Part shown: in pieces, positions 42,977 to 53,134 of the stretch
Position numbering within the stretch: the stretch's first letter is position 1
How the letters are laid out: each line of letters opens with the position of its first letter
NCBI RefSeq assembly: GCF_027257195.1
Contig: NZ_JAPDFS010000005.1
Coordinates: 1 to 64,000 of the forward strand
Direction: 5' to 3'
Origin: Halorubrum sp. F4
Lineage (GTDB): Archaea; Halobacteriota; Halobacteria; Halobacteriales; Haloferacaceae
Length of the DNA stretch: 64,000 nucleotides
Notes under the pieces: model-generated
Told to the model about the DNA's origin: nothing
What the model saw: only the letters and a program-made list of their open reading frames with translations
The model's database searches: none
Made by a program: the position numbers and the translations under genes

Positions 42977-43678
42977 TCAGTCGGCGGCTTCGGGCTCCTC
43001 GACCGCTGCGGCCGCGGCCGCCGCCTCGGCTTCGGCCTCCGCTTCCGCCTCCTCCTCCTCCTTCTTCGCTTTGATCTTCTTCAGCCGGAAGATCTCCTCG
43101 CGCTCCTGTTCCTCGAGCTTCTGCTCGATGTACTCCTGGTTCTCGTAGAGCCGGGGAAGGAGGGTGAACTCGAGGGCGTTGACGCGGCGCTTCGTCGTCT
43201 CGATCTCCTCCAGCATCTTCTTCATCGCCGTCTCGACCTCGGCCGCGAGGATGATCGACTCGAGCAGCTCCTCGTAGGCGTCGGCCGCCTCGTCGATCCG
43301 CGCGGAGGAACCGAGCAGGCCGTACCCGCGCTCGTCGAGGCTCTTCTTCACCTTCGAGGACTCGATCTGCGGGACGACCACGCCCATGATGTTCTTCGAC
43401 TGGGTCGTGATCTCGGGGTGTTCCTTCAGCGCCGCGGCCGCGCCGCGGACCGCGACGTCGCCCTCCATCGCGCGGGCCATGTCGATCTTGCGCTGGGCCG
43501 TCTCGTAGTCGTCGGCCATGTCCGACCGGACGTCCTGGGCCTGGTCGAGGATGTCCATGAACTCCATGATGAGGCCGTCGCGCTTCTGTTCGAGCGTGTC
43601 GTGACCCCGCTCGGAGAGATCGATCCGGTCCTCGATCGCCATCAGGTTCTTCCGGGTCGGTTTGACGTCCTTTGCCAT
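42977..43678 (-). CDS. atpD: A-type ATP synthase subunit D (central stalk)
   Basis: A 233-residue subunit D of the archaeal A-type ATP synthase, the long coiled coil of the rotating stalk. [30 protein letters not shown] is the N-terminal signature (split here at HD), and [19 protein letters not shown] the C-terminal one. The last 25 residues are Ala/Glu-rich. It is separated from atpB by the bat-bop-crtY genes and has its own TATA-like GTTAACC at 43706-43712. Other subunits are at 47521-55720 on the same strand. Its distance from them is the oddity of this locus. Confidence 0.94.
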   Translation of the reverse strand: MAKDVKPTRKNLMAIEDRIDLSERGHDTLEQKRDGLIMEFMDILDQAQDVRSDMADDYETAQRKIDMARAMEGDVAVRGAAAALKEHPEITTQSKNIMGVVVPQIESSKVKKSLDERGYGLLGSSARIDEAADAYEELLESIILAAEVETAMKKMLEEIETTKRRVNALEFTLLPRLYENQEYIEQKLEEQEREEIFRLKKIKAKKEEEEAEAEAEAEAAAAAAAVEEPEAAD

Positions 43679-43705
43679 CTTGTGGGAAGCTAGTGAATCG
43701 AGCCT

Positions 43706-43717
43706 GTTAACCTTTTA
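43706..43717 (-). promoter_or_regulatory. Promoter of atpD
   Basis: On the minus strand TAAAAGGTTAAC lies about 30 bp before the atpD ATG, the usual spacing for a leaderless start. It shows that atpD need not depend on transcription through crtY. Confidence 0.55.
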
Positions 43718-43798
43718 CTGTTCATCGAAGCGGGAGCGTGAGGAGCCCGCCGTCAGGGTCGTCCGGCGGGCGTGAACGACGGGCGTTCGTTCGGGGCC

Positions 43799-44650
43799 TT
43801 ATCCGTCCGGTGTCCGGTCCGAGGTGTCGGATACCCGGTCGGCGATCTCGGACGGCCGGTCGGAAACGTCGGGCGTCCGGACCGCCTCCCGCACGGCGTC
43901 ACCCATCCGGACCGTCACCAGTCGGTAGAGGACGAGCCCCTGGACGACGAACAGGTTGGTCACGAGGAAGAACACGGCCTCCTCGAGCGGGAGACCCGCC
44001 ACCGTGATCCCGGTCGTGTGCTGGTCCGAGATCACCCAGATCCCGTACTCGATGGCGACCCGATCGACCGTACAGAGGTATAGCGTCGGAACCAGCGTTC
44101 CGAGCGCGACGGTGCGCCGTCGCGCCCAGAGCTGCGGCGATCCGACGACCCACTGTATGGCCAAAACCGGCGCGGCCCACGCCAGAACGGCACCGAGGTA
44201 GAACCCCTCTCCGGAACCGAGCAGCCACCAGCCGAGGACGCCGATACCGCCCGCGAGCCCGAACGTTCCGACCCGCCATGTGACCGGATGCGCCGTTCGG
44301 GGCCACTCGGCCCGAGCGTGGAAGTGCGAGAGCCACAGCGCCGTGATCCACGGCTGGACGAGGATGAACAGGTACTCCTCGATCGGCGCGTGCCAGAGCC
44401 GGAAGAGCGTTCTTCCGTCGCCGTACCACCACACCCCTCTGGCGATGAGGTAGTTGTCCCACGGGGTCGTGTACGCGAGCGCGACGACCGTGATCACGAC
44501 CACTCCCGCCCAGTAGTGGCGCCAGCCGTGGAGCCGTTGGTCCGGAGTCCCGACGGCCGATGACCGGCTCACGAAGCCGGTCGCGATCAGGAACAGCACC
44601 GCCGGGACGAGGAACGCGAGGTGGAACTGGAGATAGGTGAACGGGATCAT
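43799..44650 (-). CDS. crtY: Lycopene beta-cyclase CrtY (fused CrtYc/CrtYd type)
   Basis: A 283-residue membrane enzyme that closes the ends of lycopene to make beta-carotene, the source of retinal for the rhodopsin. It is a fusion of two repeated halves with about seven helices: YTTPWDNYLIARGVWW (PWDN motif) and IEEYLFILVQPWI in the first half, EYGIWVISDQHTTG and LEEAVFFLVTNLFVVQG in the second. These EE motifs are active-site features of the archaeal/fungal cyclase type. It lies downstream of bop on the same strand, 197 bp away, with no TATA box seen in that gap, so it may be co-transcribed with bop. Confidence 0.92.
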   Translation of the reverse strand: MIPFTYLQFHLAFLVPAVLFLIATGFVSRSSAVGTPDQRLHGWRHYWAGVVVITVVALAYTTPWDNYLIARGVWWYGDGRTLFRLWHAPIEEYLFILVQPWITALWLSHFHARAEWPRTAHPVTWRVGTFGLAGGIGVLGWWLLGSGEGFYLGAVLAWAAPVLAIQWVVGSPQLWARRRTVALGTLVPTLYLCTVDRVAIEYGIWVISDQHTTGITVAGLPLEEAVFFLVTNLFVVQGLVLYRLVTVRMGDAVREAVRTPDVSDRPSEIADRVSDTSDRTPDG

Positions 44651-44847
44651 CGTGGATCGTCGTTGTGGTGGACGTGGCGTTGCGGGAGTCGTGGCGGTCC
44701 GCCGTCGCGGGAGCCGTGGCGATTCGTCGTCGATCCGTCTCGGGACGGCGTTCGTGGATCGGGCGTGAGCGATCCGGACGCGTCCCGAACGATGGTCCGC
44801 GTGTCGTCGACTCCGACGCGGTCAGTCGGCCGGAATCGCCGACGCGA

Positions 44848-45585
44848 TCAGTCCGCGGGGGACGCCGATCCCGCGGCGTCGAGCACCTCGCGGCTCGACA
44901 ACAGAATGATCCCGAACCCGACCTTCGCGACCAGGTCCAGTACCATGAATCCGGCCGTCTCGATGTTCAGCGAGACGATCCCGAGGCCCTCGGTTCCGAG
45001 GATCCACCAGACCGGATAGACCAACCAGATGACCACGATCAGCGTCCGCAGGGTGCTGAACGTCGAGGCCGCCCCACCGGACAGCCGGCTCGCCTTCTCG
45101 TCGAGCGAGCCGTACAACATGTACAACAACACGAGCAGGAAGCCGGTCGAGACGCCCCACCAGATCAGCCGCTGGCCGCCGGCCGAGAGCACGGCGGCGC
45201 TGGTCGACAGCGTCGCGACCGCGCCGGTGCCGATCATGAGCACGTCGAGCCCGACCAGCGAGGCGAGTTGGTTTCGGTTCGCCCCGACGAGGAGGCCGAG
45301 GTCGATGAGCAACAGCGGCGTCGTGAACAGCCAGTCGGTGTACCGCGCCCAGTAGATGGGCACCTCCTCGCCGCCGAGTTCTATCGTGGTCAGCCCGAAG
45401 CCGAGCGCCATCGCGAGGTAGTTGACGAACGCGATGGCGGTGATGAATATCGTGACGATGTAGAACTCCTGACGACGTCTGTCAGTCTCGCCCCAGCCCC
45501 TAGCGATGAAGTACAGCATCCCCAGGAACATGCCGAGCGTACCGATCCAGAGCCATACGCCTTCGGTGCCGGGTTGTGCTGTCAT
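44848..45585 (-). CDS. bop: Bacteriorhodopsin-type light-driven proton pump
   Basis: A 245-residue seven-helix rhodopsin. Helix C reads [16 protein letters not shown] with the proton acceptor Asp84 (BR Asp85) and donor Asp95 (BR Asp96); Thr88 is BR Thr89. The retinal Lys221 is in [13 protein letters not shown], and the two release-group Glu residues are in [16 protein letters not shown] (BR Glu194, Glu204). Every residue needed for pumping is present. The sequence is nearer to the cruxrhodopsin/HmBRI group than to Halobacterium BR. Start 45585 (MTAQPG) fits a TATA box about 33 bp upstream with almost no leader; ATG 45600 is an in-frame alternative. It should energise the membrane for the ATP synthase encoded on both sides. 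Confidence 0.95.
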   Translation of the reverse strand: MTAQPGTEGVWLWIGTLGMFLGMLYFIARGWGETDRRRQEFYIVTIFITAIAFVNYLAMALGFGLTTIELGGEEVPIYWARYTDWLFTTPLLLIDLGLLVGANRNQLASLVGLDVLMIGTGAVATLSTSAAVLSAGGQRLIWWGVSTGFLLVLLYMLYGSLDEKASRLSGGAASTFSTLRTLIVVIWLVYPVWWILGTEGLGIVSLNIETAGFMVLDLVAKVGFGIILLSSREVLDAAGSASPAD

Positions 45586-45614
45586 ACGACGATCGATCAT
45601 ACGAATTCGTCGCT

Positions 45615-45642
45615 AGTAAACGAAGTACACAACTGGTTAGGT
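45615..45642 (-). promoter_or_regulatory. bop promoter: TATA box and Bat-type upstream site
   Basis: On the minus strand ACCTAACCAGTTGTG (45642-45628) matches most of the Halobacterium bop upstream activator consensus ACCcnactagTTnGG, and is followed seven bases later by GTTTACT (45621-45615), the TATA-like element. The bop ATG at 45585 is about 30 bp further, so the transcript would be practically leaderless. The bat gene upstream supplies the expected activator. Confidence 0.65.
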
Positions 45643-45709
45643 ATCTCCCGATCCGCGGCAACCAGCCTCCTTCCCGGCGGCCAACCACCCTCCCGACGGC
45701 CGGTCCCGC

Positions 45710-47401
45710 CTATCGCTCGAACAGCGCCGTCGCGAGCTTTCGCTGTGCCGCACGGAGATGCTGGTGGAACGTCGAACGGGAGACACCCATCGACTCGGCG
45801 AGCTCGTCGCCGCTCGTTCCGTGAGGCCACTCGAAGTACCCGGCCGTATGTGCGCGAACGAGTGCGGCTCGCTGTCGCTCCGTCAGTCGCGACTCGATCT
45901 CGGCGACGAACTCGTGGCGGGTCTCGTGACGCCGCTCGTGGCGACGATACTCGACGAGATCCGCCGTCTCGAACCGATCCATCGCGTCGTTTGCGAGCGA
46001 GCGTGCGAGCTCTTCCCGGCCGACTTCGACGGTCGTGGTGGCGATTCCCCTCTCGAGTTCCCAGCCACACAGCTCGCCGCTGTACTCCCGGAGCAGGTCG
46101 CGGAGCGACGCGTCACCGACCGACAGCTCGATGACGGGTACGTTGGTCCCCTGAGCGAGCACCGCGTGGACCACGATCCCCGTCTCCTCGGCAGCCGCGT
46201 GGATCGTCTCGACGTCGACGTCCCCCGCGTCCGCGAGTTCGAACAGCAACGACCGCTCCTCACGGTCGCCGACCCGCCCGACGTACTGGAGCCCACGGGA
46301 CAGCGCCTCGGCGAAGGCGGCGAGTGGATGGCCATCGATCGCGAGCCGAAACTGGACCACTTCGTCACCGTGGAGCGTTCGCTGGCTCTCGAGGGCATTG
46401 AGACCGATCGCCACGATCCGGCCCACCGTCGCCAACACGTCGCGTTCGTGCTCCCGGAACTCCGCGGTCCGGACGTACACGGCGATGGCGCCGTACGTCG
46501 CCGTTCCGAAATACAGCGGCACGCCGGCGACCGCGGCGGCCGCAGTCGACTCCGCCGACTCGATCGGTTCGAGATGGACGGAGCGATCGTCAAACGCCGC
46601 CGTGATCGCGGCCTCGACTCCCCGATCGCCGGGGCCGTCGATCGCCACCTGGAGCGTCTCGGCGTCCGAGCCGGTCGATCCCGCGGCGACTCTCGAGGCG
46701 ATCGTCTCCGAGGCGGGATCGTACGTGCCGATCCACGCGCCGGCATAGGTGTTCGAGAGGCTCCGGACGACCGCCCGTTCGAGCTCCGTTCGCGAGGAGG
46801 CGCGAGCGACGGCCTCGCTGACGTCGGCGACCACACCGTCGAGGCGTTCCAGCAAGCGTCGCTGGACGTTCCGTTCGTGTTCGATCCGGGAGGCCCGGTC
46901 CGCCGCCGCCTGCTCGGCGCGCTTTCGACGCGTGACGTCCTGTTGGAAGCCGACGTAGTAGACGATCTCGTCGGCGTCGTTCCGTAACGGAGCGATGGTC
47001 ACCTCGTTCCAGAACAGTTCCCCGCTTCGCCGATAGTTGCGGAGTTCGACGGTCGTGGCCGTCCCGTCCTCGATGGCGGTACGCATCCGTCTGACGGGCT
47101 TCTCGCGGGTCGCCTCACCCTGGAGGAACCGACAGTTCCTCCCGACCGCGTACGACGGAGGATAGCCGGTGATACGCTCGAAGGCGGCGTTCGCGTAGAT
47201 CAACGGCATGTCCGGCCGCGTCGCGTCCGCGACGGTGATCCCCACCGGGGCTTCGTCCATCGTGCGGGTCTTCAGCGACTCGTCGACCGCGTCGGTGCTC
47301 GCCGACGTCGTCGGATCTCCCTCCCGTGAACCTCGATCGAGCGTCGGCTCCGGCCCGAGGTTCGGCTCCGAATCGACGTCCGGCTCGCTCGACCGTGTCA
47401 T
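45710..47401 (-). CDS. bat: Bacterio-opsin activator Bat with LOV domain
   Basis: A 563-residue regulator of bop. After a 45-residue acidic leader, a LOV/PAS domain (about 50-165) has the photoactive cysteine Cys90 in AVGRNCRFLQGE, and the flavin-binding residues in LRNYRRSGELFWNEV (two Asn) and YYVGFQQDVT (Gln). A linker coiled coil precedes a GAF domain (about 195-345), and then a bacterioopsin-activator domain, with the HTH_10 DNA-binding segment at the C-terminus (LTERQRAALVRAHTAGY and DELAESMGVSRSTFHQHL). It should bind the site upstream of bop, 70 bp after its own stop. The complete LOV signature predicts blue-light sensing; the sensing mode in this species is not shown. The start is the ATG at 47401. 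Confidence 0.92.
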   Translation of the reverse strand: MTRSSEPDVDSEPNLGPEPTLDRGSREGDPTTSASTDAVDESLKTRTMDEAPVGITVADATRPDMPLIYANAAFERITGYPPSYAVGRNCRFLQGEATREKPVRRMRTAIEDGTATTVELRNYRRSGELFWNEVTIAPLRNDADEIVYYVGFQQDVTRRKRAEQAAADRASRIEHERNVQRRLLERLDGVVADVSEAVARASSRTELERAVVRSLSNTYAGAWIGTYDPASETIASRVAAGSTGSDAETLQVAIDGPGDRGVEAAITAAFDDRSVHLEPIESAESTAAAAVAGVPLYFGTATYGAIAVYVRTAEFREHERDVLATVGRIVAIGLNALESQRTLHGDEVVQFRLAIDGHPLAAFAEALSRGLQYVGRVGDREERSLLFELADAGDVDVETIHAAAEETGIVVHAVLAQGTNVPVIELSVGDASLRDLLREYSGELCGWELERGIATTTVEVGREELARSLANDAMDRFETADLVEYRRHERRHETRHEFVAEIESRLTERQRAALVRAHTAGYFEWPHGTSGDELAESMGVSRSTFHQHLRAAQRKLATALFER

Positions 47402-47520
47402 GTATGCAGACGGTGCCGAAGCCACAAAACGTGTGCGGCGGATACGGAGGAGACGCGTCGCTCGTGGGCGTACGGCGTCCCCGATCCGAAGTCGTGCCGA
47501 TGAAAAGTGGGTCCGGAGCG

Positions 47521-48945
47521 TCAGTCCGCGGCTTCGACGACTTCGCGCTCGGAGTCGTCCTCGCGGTAGTACTCCTCGATGAACTCCTCGTCGACGCGGT
47601 TGAGTTCCTCCTTCGGCAGCATCGAGAGGAGGTCCCAACCGATCTCGAGTGTCTCCTCGAGGTCACGGTTCGTCTCAAAGCCCTGGTCGACGAACTCCGT
47701 CTCGAAGGCGTCCGCGAAGTCGAGGTACTTGTTGTCACGCTCGGAGAGCGCCTCGCGACCGACGATGTTCACGAGGTCGCGGAGGTCCTCGCCCTCCGCG
47801 TACGCCGCGTACATCTGGTCGGAGACGCCGCCGTGGTCCGCGCGGGTCAGCCCCTCGCCGATCCCGTCGTCCATCAGCCGTGAGAGGCTTGGGAGGACGT
47901 TCACCGGCGGCTCGAGTCCCTGACTGTTGAGGTCGGGGTCGACGTAGATCTGTCCCTCCGTGATGTACCCGGTCAGGTCCGGGATCGGGTGGGTGTCGTC
48001 GTCGCCGGGCATGGTGAGGATCGGGATCTGCGTGACCGAGCCCTCGCGGCCCTGGATCCGTCCCGCCCGCTCGTACAGCTGTGCCAGGTCGGTGTACATG
48101 TACCCGGGGTAGCCACGCCGGCCCGGGACCTCCTCGCGTGCCGCGCCGATCTCACGGAGCGCCTCGCAGTAGTTCGTCATGTCCGTGAGGATGACGAGCA
48201 CGTGGTAGTCCTTCTCGAAGGCGAGGTACTCGGCCGTCGTCAGGACCATCCGCGGGGTGACCGTCCGCTCGACCGCGGGGTCGTCCGCGAGGTTCATGAA
48301 GACGACGGAGCGCTCGAGCGCGCCGGTGCGTTCGAAGTCCTCCATGAACTCGTTGGCCTCCTCGGCGGTGATCCCCATCGCGCCGAAGATGACGGCGAAC
48401 TCGGAGCCCTCCTCGTCGTCGCCGCTCTCCTCCTCTTCCGGCACGCTCGCCTGCCGGGCGATCTGCATCGCCAGTTCGCTGTGCGGCTGGCCCGAGCTCG
48501 AGAAGATCGGGAGCTTCTGTCCCCGAACGAGGGTGTTCATGCCGTCGATGGCGGAGACGCCCGTCTCGATGAACTCCTCGGGATACTCCCTCGAGTACGG
48601 GTTGATCGCCGCGCCGACGATGTCCTGTCGCTCCTCCGGGACGATCTCCGGGCCGTCGTCGATCGGGCGGCCGGAGCCGTCGAGCACCCGCCCGAGGAGG
48701 TCCTCGGTGACGGGCATCTTCATCGTCTCGCCCAGGAACCGGACGGACGCGTTCTGGTCGATACCGGAGGTGCCCTCGAAGACCTGGATGGCGACGACGC
48801 CCTCCGAGGACTCGAGCACCTGACCGCGCAGCGTCTCCCCCTGTGCCGTCTCGATCTCGACGATCTCGTCGTAGCCGATGGCCTCGTCGACCTCGGCGTA
48901 CACGAGGGGGCCGCTGATCTCGGTGATGGTTTGATACTCTTTCAT
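47521..48945 (-). CDS. atpB: A-type ATP synthase subunit B (regulatory)
   Basis: A 474-residue non-catalytic nucleotide-binding subunit [21 protein letters not shown] opens the beta-barrel, [26 protein letters not shown] is the degenerate P-loop region (no GKT), and [19 protein letters not shown] and [22 protein letters not shown] follow. An acidic insertion, [15 protein letters not shown], near residue 175 is typical of halophiles. It sits three bases after the atpA stop. It is the last gene of the contiguous atp operon before the bat gene. Confidence 0.96.
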   Translation of the reverse strand: MKEYQTITEISGPLVYAEVDEAIGYDEIVEIETAQGETLRGQVLESSEGVVAIQVFEGTSGIDQNASVRFLGETMKMPVTEDLLGRVLDGSGRPIDDGPEIVPEERQDIVGAAINPYSREYPEEFIETGVSAIDGMNTLVRGQKLPIFSSSGQPHSELAMQIARQASVPEEEESGDDEEGSEFAVIFGAMGITAEEANEFMEDFERTGALERSVVFMNLADDPAVERTVTPRMVLTTAEYLAFEKDYHVLVILTDMTNYCEALREIGAAREEVPGRRGYPGYMYTDLAQLYERAGRIQGREGSVTQIPILTMPGDDDTHPIPDLTGYITEGQIYVDPDLNSQGLEPPVNVLPSLSRLMDDGIGEGLTRADHGGVSDQMYAAYAEGEDLRDLVNIVGREALSERDNKYLDFADAFETEFVDQGFETNRDLEETLEIGWDLLSMLPKEELNRVDEEFIEEYYREDDSEREVVEAAD

Positions 48946-48948
48946 GGT

Positions 48949-50721
48949 TCAGTAGAGGCTCCGAAGCTCCTCCGTGATGTCCGCTTTCAGCTCCTCGACG
49001 TACTCCTCGTAGTCCTCCTGGACGCCGATCCGGTTGATCCGCGGGACGGACTCGATGTCGATGATCTCCTCGACGGGGACCCCCGCCTCCAGCGCGTCGA
49101 ACGCCTCGTCGTTGAACGTCTCGATCGTGGTCAACATGAGGTACGTCTTCTCCGGCGGACAGTAGGTGTCAACCGGGTGGAACGCGTTCTGCTGGAGGTA
49201 TGCCTCGCGCAGATAGCGGGCGACCTCGAGGGTGAGCTGCTGGTCGTCCGGCAGCGCGTCCTTGCCGACCAGCTGGACGATCTCCTGGAGCTCCGTCTCC
49301 TCGTCGAGCACGTCGACGGCCCACTGGCGCTTCTCGGGCCAGTCCTCCTCGACGTTCTCCTGGAACCAGGGGTCGAGCTGGTTCTTGTACAGCGAGTACG
49401 ACTCGTTCCAGTTGATCGACGGGAAGTGCCGCCGTTCGGCCAGGTCCGCGTCGAGCGCCCAGAACGTCTTCACGATGCGCAGCGTGTTCTGCGTGACCGG
49501 CTCCGAGAAGTCGCCGCCGGGCGGGCTCACCGCGCCGATCGCCGAGACGGAGCCCTCCGTCCCGTTGACGTTCTCGAAGTAGCCGGCCCGCTCGTAGAAC
49601 TGCGCCAGGCGGGCGGCGAGGTACGCGGGGTACCCCTCCTCGCCGGGCATCTCCTCGAGCCGCGAGGAGATCTCGCGCATCGCCTCCGCCCACCGCGAGG
49701 TGGAGTCGGCCATGAGCGCCACGTCGTATCCCATGTCGCGGTAGTACTCCGCGATCGTGATCCCCGTGTAGATACAGGACTCACGCGCCGCGACGGGCAT
49801 GTTCGACGTGTTCGCGATGAGCGAGGTCCGGGCCATGAGCGGGTTGCCGTTGGCCGGGTCCTCGAGCTCGGGGAAGTCCTCGATGACCTCCGTCATCTCG
49901 TTGCCGCGCTCGCCGCAGCCGACGTAGACGATGATGTCGGCGTCGGCGTACTTCGCGAGCTGGTGTTGGGTGACCGTCTTCCCCGAGCCGAACGGCCCCG
50001 GGATGGCGGCCGTTCCGCCCTTCGCGATGGGGAACAGCCCGTCGAGGATGCGCTGGCCGGACACCAGCGGCGTCCGGGGCGTCTTCTTGTTCGCGGAGGG
50101 TCGGGGCTCGCGAACCGGCCACTCCTGGTGCATCGTGACTTCCGTCCCGTTGGAGAGTTCCGCCACCGGCTCGGTGACGTCGAAGGAGCCGGCCTCGATG
50201 GTGACGACCTCCGCGGTCTCACCCTCCTCGAGGGCGTCCGGGGGCACCATGACCTTGTGGTCGATGGTGACCGTCTCCTCGACGACGCCGACCACGTCGC
50301 CGCGGCCGACCTCGTCGCCGACCTCGACGAGCGGCTCGAACTCCCACTCCTTCTCGAGGTCGATGCCGGGCGCGTCGACCCCGCGATCGAGGTAGGGACT
50401 TCCCATCTTGCCCTCCAGCACGTCCAGGGGTCGCTGGACGCCGTCGTAGATGGCGTCCAGCATTCCCGGACCAAGGTCGACCGACAGCGGCTCGCCCGTG
50501 TTCTCGACGGGTTCGCCGGGGCCGACCCCGGAGGTCTCCTCGTACACCTGAACCGTCGTGATGTTGCCCTCGATCTCGATCACTTCCCCCATGAGGCCTT
50601 CGTCGCCGACGTAGACGACGTCGTTCATGCGGGCGTCGAGATCGCGAGCGCTCACGACCGGACCGCTCACGCTTTGGATGACACCGTCACCGGTGGTCTC
50701 CGTGGATTCTGCTTTGCTCAT
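48949..50721 (-). CDS. atpA: A-type ATP synthase subunit A (catalytic)
   Basis: A 590-residue catalytic subunit. The Walker A loop [17 protein letters not shown] and Walker B-type [18 protein letters not shown] are intact, with [14 protein letters not shown] in the non-homologous region and [18 protein letters not shown] the conserved catalytic region. Length is normal and no intein interrupts it. It lies two bases after atpF stop and three before atpB. The opposite-strand open frame of over 900 codons is an artefact of GC and codon structure. Confidence 0.97.
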   Translation of the reverse strand: MSKAESTETTGDGVIQSVSGPVVSARDLDARMNDVVYVGDEGLMGEVIEIEGNITTVQVYEETSGVGPGEPVENTGEPLSVDLGPGMLDAIYDGVQRPLDVLEGKMGSPYLDRGVDAPGIDLEKEWEFEPLVEVGDEVGRGDVVGVVEETVTIDHKVMVPPDALEEGETAEVVTIEAGSFDVTEPVAELSNGTEVTMHQEWPVREPRPSANKKTPRTPLVSGQRILDGLFPIAKGGTAAIPGPFGSGKTVTQHQLAKYADADIIVYVGCGERGNEMTEVIEDFPELEDPANGNPLMARTSLIANTSNMPVAARESCIYTGITIAEYYRDMGYDVALMADSTSRWAEAMREISSRLEEMPGEEGYPAYLAARLAQFYERAGYFENVNGTEGSVSAIGAVSPPGGDFSEPVTQNTLRIVKTFWALDADLAERRHFPSINWNESYSLYKNQLDPWFQENVEEDWPEKRQWAVDVLDEETELQEIVQLVGKDALPDDQQLTLEVARYLREAYLQQNAFHPVDTYCPPEKTYLMLTTIETFNDEAFDALEAGVPVEEIIDIESVPRINRIGVQEDYEEYVEELKADITEELRSLY

Positions 50722-50722
50722 G

Positions 50723-51052
50723 TTAGTCGTCCTCCTCCATCAGGTCGATACCGATGGCTCGTTTGATCTGGTCGCGGAGCCCGCCGCTACCGGCGCCGCC
50801 TGCGCCGAGCGTCACGAGCACGGGTTCGATGCTTCCCTCGACCCGCTCGCGGGTCCCCCGCGAGAGGTGATCGAGGTCCGCGTCGTGCATCACGATGATG
50901 CCCGTCTTCTCGTCCTCGAGCGTCCGTTCGACGGCGTCGTCGAGCCGCTCGTCCTTCTCGTCGTCCGGCACGTTCTCGAACTTGCGGACGCCGGCGAGCC
51001 GGAATCCCGTCGTGAACTCCGGACTGCCGACGACGGCGATCTCCTGGCTCAT
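50723..51052 (-). CDS. atpF: A-type ATP synthase subunit F
   Basis: A 109-residue small stalk subunit [20 protein letters not shown] is the family opening, [13 protein letters not shown] the second strand, and the C-terminal tail ([19 protein letters not shown]) ends the regulatory helix. It overlaps atpC by four bases and is one base from atpA. Confidence 0.93.
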   Translation of the reverse strand: MSQEIAVVGSPEFTTGFRLAGVRKFENVPDDEKDERLDDAVERTLEDEKTGIIVMHDADLDHLSRGTRERVEGSIEPVLVTLGAGGAGSGGLRDQIKRAIGIDLMEEDD

Positions 51053-52095
51053 GTTATCACCAGCTCCGATTCGATGTCGTCGGCCGACAGACCGGCCTCC
51101 TTCCCGCGGGCGATGGCGCGGATGTTCTCCACCTCGCGCTCCTTCGCGAGGATGTACGAGATGACCGGCGTCACCGACACCGGGTGAACCGTGCCGAGCC
51201 GGTCGCCGTACGCCAACAGCGCGGCGTCGGTCGCGTGCTCGAACGCGATCAGGCTGTTCGCCTCCTCGAGTTCGCGCAGCGCCGGACCGAGCTGGTCGGC
51301 GTACCCGCTCTCCGCGATGTACTCGACGAGCTCGTCGACGTTCCGGGCGAGCCGGGCGAGCGTGTCACGGGTGAACAGCTCGCCGCCCTCGATGAAGTAC
51401 TCCGCGGGGTCTATCTCGGCGCCCGAACGGGCGAGCCGGAGCGCGTTCGTCGCGTTCCGGAAGTCGACCTCCGCCTTGAGGAACGCCTCGTACTGCCGGA
51501 TCGGCTCGCCGCCGGGCAGGTTCTCGAGGAGACGCTCGTAGAAGACGCGGTCGACCGCGTTCTCGAGGGGGACGAGCACGTCCGACTCCTCGTACTCCGC
51601 GTACGCGTCACGGAGCGGGTCTCCGTAGATCGTGTCCTCGAGGACCTCGACGACGGCGTCGATCGAGTCCGCCTCGAGCAGCCGCCGGATCCGGCGGTCG
51701 TCGAACTCGCCGGCCCGGATGAGGTCGGACTCGATCTCCCCCTGGCTCGCGCCGGTGTAGACGCCGCGGATCACGGTCTTCACGTTCCACGCGTCGAACT
51801 TCCGGAGGTACCGGGCGATCAGGTCGTACAGCGCGCCCTCGCTCCAGTCGAGGATCCCCTCGAACTGCTTCGCGAGGTTCGCGTTCAGCGCGTACTCGAT
51901 GAGGTCGACGCCGCCGTGGCGGCTCCCCAAGGCGTTGATCTCGGCCTCGTAGCTCGATTCCTCCATGAACCGGGCGATCTCGGCGGGCGTCATCCGGACC
52001 AACTTGCGGTACTCCTCGTCCCCGTAGAGCTGGCCGCGGCGGGCGCGAACCCGCGCGACGACGAACTCCGGGTTCGAGCTGCCGGCGGCGCTCAT
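51049..52095 (-). CDS. atpC: A-type ATP synthase subunit C
   Basis: A 348-residue helical subunit C, which links the central stalk to the membrane rotor. FVVARVRARRGQLYGDEEYRKL opens it, and LLEADSIDAVVEVLEDTIYG and LIAFEHATDAALLAYGDRL are typical. The C-terminus is VSVTPVISYILAKEREVENI followed by RAIARGKEAGL. The stop overlaps atpF and the start overlaps atpE (four bases each). Confidence 0.94.
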   Translation of the reverse strand: MSAAGSSNPEFVVARVRARRGQLYGDEEYRKLVRMTPAEIARFMEESSYEAEINALGSRHGGVDLIEYALNANLAKQFEGILDWSEGALYDLIARYLRKFDAWNVKTVIRGVYTGASQGEIESDLIRAGEFDDRRIRRLLEADSIDAVVEVLEDTIYGDPLRDAYAEYEESDVLVPLENAVDRVFYERLLENLPGGEPIRQYEAFLKAEVDFRNATNALRLARSGAEIDPAEYFIEGGELFTRDTLARLARNVDELVEYIAESGYADQLGPALRELEEANSLIAFEHATDAALLAYGDRLGTVHPVSVTPVISYILAKEREVENIRAIARGKEAGLSADDIESELVIT

Positions 52096-52670
52096 TGGTC
52101 GAACAGTCGCTCCGAGACGTGTTTCAACTCGTCGTCCCAGACCGTCTCCAGGACCGAGTCGAACGTGTTGTTCACGCGGACGCGGGAGGTGTCGCTCTCG
52201 GCGATAACCCCGCCGAGACAGTCGACCTCGCCGTCGACCTGCGCGTTCCGATCCGCGACGAGCTCCTCGAGGAGGTCGACGTCCTCCGCGCGGGTGTAGA
52301 CGGCGACGTCCGCGTCGTCGTCGAACTCCGCGAGGCTGGCGTCGAGGGCCGCCTCGGTCAGCTCGCGCCGGCGGTCGTCCTCGAGGCCGGCGATCGCCTC
52401 CTCGACGCCGTCGTAGACGTCCTGAAGGACGTCACGACGCGCACCGAGCCGCTCCTGTTTGGCCTCGAGCTTGGCCGAGGAGAGCGTCTGCTCGCGCTCC
52501 TGGTCGATCTGTCGGTCGACCTCGGCGAGCCGCTCCTCGCGGATGCGCTCGGCGTCGGCCTCCGCCTCGGCGACGATCTCCTCGGCCTCGGCCTCGGCTT
52601 CCTCGCGGATCTCCTCCGCACGCGCGCGGGCTTCGTCTCGAACGTCCTCAACGACGGTTTCCAAACTCAT
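52092..52670 (-). CDS. atpE: A-type ATP synthase subunit E (peripheral stalk)
   Basis: A 192-residue subunit E. The first 100 residues are a long charged helix ([19 protein letters not shown] and more), which pairs with subunit H to form the peripheral stalk; the C-terminal half is the mixed globular domain (DADVAVYTRAEDVDLLEELV). It overlaps atpC and is 21 bases after atpK. Confidence 0.93.
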   Translation of the reverse strand: MSLETVVEDVRDEARARAEEIREEAEAEAEEIVAEAEADAERIREERLAEVDRQIDQEREQTLSSAKLEAKQERLGARRDVLQDVYDGVEEAIAGLEDDRRRELTEAALDASLAEFDDDADVAVYTRAEDVDLLEELVADRNAQVDGEVDCLGGVIAESDTSRVRVNNTFDSVLETVWDDELKHVSERLFDQ

Positions 52671-52691
52671 TGGTGTGAAAGGGAGTGCCGC

Positions 52692-52943
52692 TTAGACGAT
52701 GAAGACGACGACGAGCGCGAGAATGACGATCGTCTCGGGAAGGACCGTCAGGATGAGCCCGTTGACGAAGAGGTCGTCGTCCTCGGCCATCGCGCCGACG
52801 GCAGCCGAACCGATACCTCGCTCCGCGTATCCCGCACCGAGAGCGGCGAGCCCGACGGCGAGCGCGGCCGCGGCGCTGGGGTCAGTGAGCGTTCCTCCGG
52901 TGGACAGTACGGCGTTCCCGAGTGCGTTGGTAGCTTCAAGCAT
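52692..52943 (-). CDS. atpK: A-type ATP synthase subunit K (rotor ring)
   Basis: An 83-residue proteolipid with one hairpin of two helices: AAALAVGLAALGAGYAERGIG and ILTVLPETIVILALVVVFIV. Glu70 in LPETIVIL is the ion carboxylate, one per hairpin, as expected for proton-driven rings; no sodium-binding signature was seen. A Thr/Gly-rich N-terminus of 20 residues precedes helix 1. The 191-bp gap after atpI holds no gene. Confidence 0.94.
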   Translation of the reverse strand: MLEATNALGNAVLSTGGTLTDPSAAAALAVGLAALGAGYAERGIGSAAVGAMAEDDDLFVNGLILTVLPETIVILALVVVFIV

Positions 52944-53134
52944 TGGTAGTAGTTGCGGTTGCTCGTCTCCGAACAGTAGCTAGTTGCCGCCACAGTGGAC
53001 ATAAAGCTTCCCAAAACGACCGACGAGAACCACCGCGAGGAGACTCAGAAGGGCGATAGAACACGCTCTAGGGAACCGAACGAACGGAGAGGGTACGTCC
53101 CGAAACGGCGGGTGACTCGACGTCGACGAACCGG

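Noticed and set aside
47989..50766. Very long plus-strand open frame opposite atpA and atpB
   Set aside because: Arg/Asp/Val-rich shadow translation of two perfectly conserved genes; no family features.
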